Assembly: GCA_030038765.1 (NCBI GenBank)
Contig: JASHRA010000012.1
Coordinates: 1-6,481, forward strand
Direction: 5' to 3'
DNA from: Candidatus Dormiibacterota bacterium
GTDB taxonomy: Bacteria > Chloroflexota > Dormibacteria > Aeolococcales > Bog-877
Length of the DNA stretch: 6,481 bases
Positions 4,268 through 6,481 of this stretch are shown piece by piece. Every line of letters starts with the position of its first letter. The first letter of the stretch is position 1. Under the pieces are notes generated by a model. The model was not told the DNA's origin, ran no database searches, and saw only the letters and a program-made list of their open reading frames with translations. Both the position numbers and the translations under genes were made by a program.

Positions 4268-6309
4268 TCTGGCTCCGGCTGCCCGCCCTGCTGGCCCTGC
4301 TGCTGCTCTCCGGCTATCTCTTCCAGCGCCGCCTCGGCCCCCTGCTCAGCTCCCTGCGCCGGGCCCAGCCGGAGTCCCGCCGGGACCACCCGGGGGCGCG
4401 CCTCTGGGGCCTTGCGGTCTTCGTCCTGGGGCAGCGGCGGCTGCTCCGCTGGCCCTTCAGCGGGCTCGCCCACGCGCTCATCTTCTGGGGCTTTTTGGTC
4501 CTCAATCTCGAGATCCTGGAGGCGGTGCTGGAGGCGGCCGTGCCACCCCTGGACCTGGAGCAGCAGGGGTGGTGGGGGCCGGTCGCCTTCGCCCAGGACC
4601 TGCTCGCCGTGGCCGTGCTCACGGGGCTCGCCGTGGCCGCCGCCAACCGCTACCTGCTCCGTCCCCGGCGCTTCCTCGGCAGCCACCAGCGGGACGCGAC
4701 CCTGATCCTTCTCCTGATCGCGCTGGTGATGCTGACCCAGCTCGGCCTCTACGCCACCCAGGTGGCGGCCGGCGCCGACCAGCTGGTCAACCTGCGGCCG
4801 GTCTCGGCCGCCCTGGCCCACCTCTTTTCCGGCCTGGACCGCCCGCAGATCTGGGCCTGGCACGAGTTCTTCCTCTGGGCTCACCTCTCGCTCATCGCCG
4901 GCTTCGGCGTCTACCTGGCCCAGAGCAAGCACCTCCACATCCTCACCTCCGTCCCCAACGTCCTCTTCCGCAGCCTGGAGCCGGCCGGGAGCCACCTGCG
5001 GCCGCTGGACATCGAGCACTCGGAGCAGTTCGGCCTCTCCGCCGTCGGCCAGCTGACCTGGAAGCAGGAGCTGGACCTCGCCACCTGCACCGAGTGCGGC
5101 CGCTGCCAGTCCCACTGCCCCGCCTTCAACACCGGCAAGCCGCTCTCCCCCAAGCTCCTGATCCAGGACCTCCGTGATGGCTGGTACGCCAGCGCCCGGG
5201 CCGAGGCCCCGCCGGCCAGCTTCTGGGCCGGGAGCACCGAGACCGAGCCGCTCTCCGCGCCGCCCGCCGACGGCCGGCTCCTGGACTGGAGCGTGCTCGA
5301 GGAGACGCTCTGGTCCTGCACCACCTGCGGCGCCTGCGTCGAGGAGTGCCCGGTCCTGATCGAGCACGTGCCCACCATCGTGGAGATGCGCCGCAGCCTG
5401 GTGCTGGAGGAGTCCCGGATCCCCCCCCAGGCCCGCTCCGCGCTGGAGTCGATCGAGCAGCGCGGCAATCCCTTCGGCTCCCCGGCCGAGGGCCGCATGC
5501 GCTGGGCCGAGGGCCTGGACGTGCCCCTGCTCCGGGACCACCCCGATGCCGAGTACCTCTACTGGGTGGGCTGCGCCACCGCCTTCGACGAGGCCAACTG
5601 GCCCACCGCCCGGGCCCTGGTCTCGATCCTCCGGGAGGCCGGGGTCAGCTTCGCCGTGCTGGGCCAGGAGGAGACCTGCACCGGCGACCCGGCCCGGCGC
5701 CTCGGCAACGAGTACCTCTTCCAGCTCCAGGCGGCCCAGGTGGTGGGCCGGCTCCAGGGGCAGGGGGTGCGCAAGGTCGTCGCCAGCTGCCCCCACTGCT
5801 TCAACACGCTGCGCCGGGAGTACCCCGAGCTGGGCGGCGCCTTCGAGGTGGTCCACCACAGCCAACTCCTGCTGGAGCTTCTGGAGCAGGGCCGGATCCG
5901 GCTCCGCGAGGCGGAGGGTGAGGAGCGTCTCCTCACCTACCACGACCCCTGCTACCTGGGGCGCTGGAACGGCGAGTACGAGGCCCCGCGCAGGCTGCTG
6001 CGGGCCCTGCCCGGGGTCCGCCTCGTGGAGATGAAGCGCCACCGCAACGAGGCCATGTGCTGCGGCGCCGGCGGGGGCCGGCTCTGGATCGAGGAGACCA
6101 GGGGCCAGCGGGTCAACCGGGTCCGGGTCCAGCAGGCGGCCGAGACCGGGGCCGGGACCGCGGCCCTGGGCTGCCCCTTCTGCGCCACCATGTTCCAGGA
6201 GGGCGCCGCTTCGCAGCAGCTGCCGCTCCAGAGCCGGGACCTGGCGGTGCTGGTGGCGGAGGCGATGGGGCTCAGCTTCGCGCCGCCGACCGCGGCGGCG
6301 CGGCCATAA
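4264..6309 (+). CDS. Membrane Fe-S oxidoreductase, EtfD/FadF/EMO type (ETF to quinone)
   Basis: A 681-aa fusion of a cytochrome-b-like membrane domain and an HdrD-like Fe-S module. This family (mycobacterial EtfD, Bacillus FadF, ETF:methylmenaquinone oxidoreductase) takes electrons from ETF, reduced by acyl-CoA dehydrogenases, and passes them to quinone. TM helices lie near 3-20, 68-90, 106-128, 144-166 and 198-220; candidate haem ligands are H70, H200 and H207. Two 4Fe-4S sites follow as CX2CX2CX3CP: C275, C278, C281, C285 and C352, C355, C358, C362. Then come two cysteine-rich domains. The first has C437, C472, C509 and C512, with ETCTGDPARR replacing the usual CCG, a hallmark of this subfamily; the second has C563, CCG at 599-601, C637 and C640. 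GTG 4264 overlaps the preceding stop. All key residues are present. Glycolate-oxidase or HdrD-like enzymes are less likely because they lack this membrane half and the TCTGD motif. Confidence 0.88.
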   Translation: MIWLRLPALLALLLLSGYLFQRRLGPLLSSLRRAQPESRRDHPGARLWGLAVFVLGQRRLLRWPFSGLAHALIFWGFLVLNLEILEAVLEAAVPPLDLEQQGWWGPVAFAQDLLAVAVLTGLAVAAANRYLLRPRRFLGSHQRDATLILLLIALVMLTQLGLYATQVAAGADQLVNLRPVSAALAHLFSGLDRPQIWAWHEFFLWAHLSLIAGFGVYLAQSKHLHILTSVPNVLFRSLEPAGSHLRPLDIEHSEQFGLSAVGQLTWKQELDLATCTECGRCQSHCPAFNTGKPLSPKLLIQDLRDGWYASARAEAPPASFWAGSTETEPLSAPPADGRLLDWSVLEETLWSCTTCGACVEECPVLIEHVPTIVEMRRSLVLEESRIPPQARSALESIEQRGNPFGSPAEGRMRWAEGLDVPLLRDHPDAEYLYWVGCATAFDEANWPTARALVSILREAGVSFAVLGQEETCTGDPARRLGNEYLFQLQAAQVVGRLQGQGVRKVVASCPHCFNTLRREYPELGGAFEVVHHSQLLLELLEQGRIRLREAEGEERLLTYHDPCYLGRWNGEYEAPRRLLRALPGVRLVEMKRHRNEAMCCGAGGGRLWIEETRGQRVNRVRVQQAAETGAGTAALGCPFCATMFQEGAASQQLPLQSRDLAVLVAEAMGLSFAPPTAAARP

Positions 6310-6316
6310 TGGCCGC
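6300..6316. repeat. Palindrome across the oxidoreductase stop codon
   Basis: GCGGCCAT (6300-6307) and ATGGCCGC (6309-6316) are perfect reverse complements around a single A, with the TAA stop (6307-6309) at the centre. As RNA it would fold to a 6-bp GC stem with an AUAAU loop. No T-run follows, so it is more likely a pause site, an mRNA processing feature or a protein-binding dyad than an intrinsic terminator. Confidence 0.4.
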
Positions 6317-6334
6317 CGGTCGCCGGCCGGCGCG

Positions 6335-6344
6335 GGAGGAGAGG
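6335..6344 (+). promoter_or_regulatory. Strong ribosome binding site for the SDR gene
   Basis: GGAGGAGAGG lies 5 nt before ATG 6350, with its GGAGG core 10 nt away. It fixes the SDR start and is the clearest Shine-Dalgarno sequence in the window, in contrast to the GTG starts near 4000, which have none. Confidence 0.7.
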
Positions 6345-6349
6345 TGGGG

Positions 6350-6481
6350 ATGAGCCTCGAGGGACAGGTGGCGCTGGTCACCGGCGGGGGGCGGGGCATC
6401 GGCGCCGCCACCGCCCGGAAGCTGGCCCAGGAGGGGGCGGCGGTGCTGCTCTGCGACCTCGACCCGGAGCCGGCCGAGGAG
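6350..6481 (+). CDS. Short-chain dehydrogenase/reductase, N-terminal part
   Basis: The first 44 codons of a gene that runs off the window; classical SDRs are about 250 residues. Seen: a first beta strand (QVALVTG), the cofactor motif TGGGRGIG at 11-18, the following helix (AATARKLAQEG), and a second strand ending in CDLD with Asp36. An acid at that place binds the adenosine ribose of NAD and generally disfavours NADP, so a catabolic NAD-dependent enzyme, for example a 3-hydroxyacyl-CoA dehydrogenase, fits better than the NADPH-using FabG of fatty-acid synthesis. It starts 40 bp after the ETF-oxidoreductase gene on the same strand, probably in one transcript, which also suits beta-oxidation. 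The Ser-Tyr-Lys catalytic residues lie outside the window, so the substrate is not known. Confidence 0.88.
   Translation, partial: MSLEGQVALVTGGGRGIGAATARKLAQEGAAVLLCDLDPEPAEE

Noticed and set aside
5421..5428. Run of eight C as a possible programmed slippage site
   Set aside because: The reading frame continues with family-like sequence on both sides and no alternative product is suggested; it is more relevant as a sequencing-error risk.
3991..6411. 806-codon open frame on the - strand opposite the oxidoreductase gene
   Set aside because: Its translation is Gly/Ala/Pro/Gln/Leu-rich with no recognisable motif, and it lies opposite a gene with every expected cysteine motif. High third-position GC keeps the opposite strand free of stops.

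Overview
This is a very GC-rich window (G or C strongly favoured at third codon positions) from a free-living bacterium. The gene set (GalU, a PHP phosphoesterase, CoaE, an EtfD/FadF-type membrane Fe-S oxidoreductase and an SDR) is chromosomal. Two GTG starts sit directly behind TAnnnT boxes, which suggests leaderless mRNAs. Both traits fit high-GC terrestrial lineages such as Chloroflexota/Dormibacterota, Deinococcota or Actinomycetota; sequence reading alone cannot fix the phylum. I see no mobile element, CRISPR array, tRNA or rRNA.

Left block, + strand (2-1876): the 3' end of galU, a GC hairpin, a 148-bp gap with a possible promoter, then a tight run of three genes. These encode a 99-aa unknown protein, a PHP-domain metallophosphoesterase whose start abuts or overlaps the preceding stop, and a 112-aa single-pass membrane protein with a Pro/Thr/Ser-rich outer tail.

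Gap (1877-2209): no confident gene. It holds an AT-richer patch with two overlapping, mutually exclusive hairpins, followed by an open frame that reads like a small helix-turn-helix domain but has no standard start codon.

Middle block, - strand (3981 down to 2210): a 202-aa coiled-coil protein of unknown function, coaE (last step of CoA synthesis) joined to it by an ATGA overlap, and a 171-aa unknown protein 45 bp further on. This looks like one operon.

Right block, + strand (4079-6481): a 62-aa single-TM protein joined by a GTGA overlap to a 681-aa fusion of a cytochrome-b-like membrane domain with an HdrD-like Fe-S module (EtfD/FadF/EMO family), then a partial SDR with an NAD-type acidic residue. 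The likely theme is fatty-acid or acyl-CoA oxidation: electrons from acyl-CoA dehydrogenases pass through ETF to the membrane oxidoreductase and on to quinone, while the SDR may do the 3-hydroxyacyl step. The middle and right blocks diverge from a 97-bp region with a leaderless-type promoter facing each way. The least described item is the tiny membrane protein coupled to EtfD.
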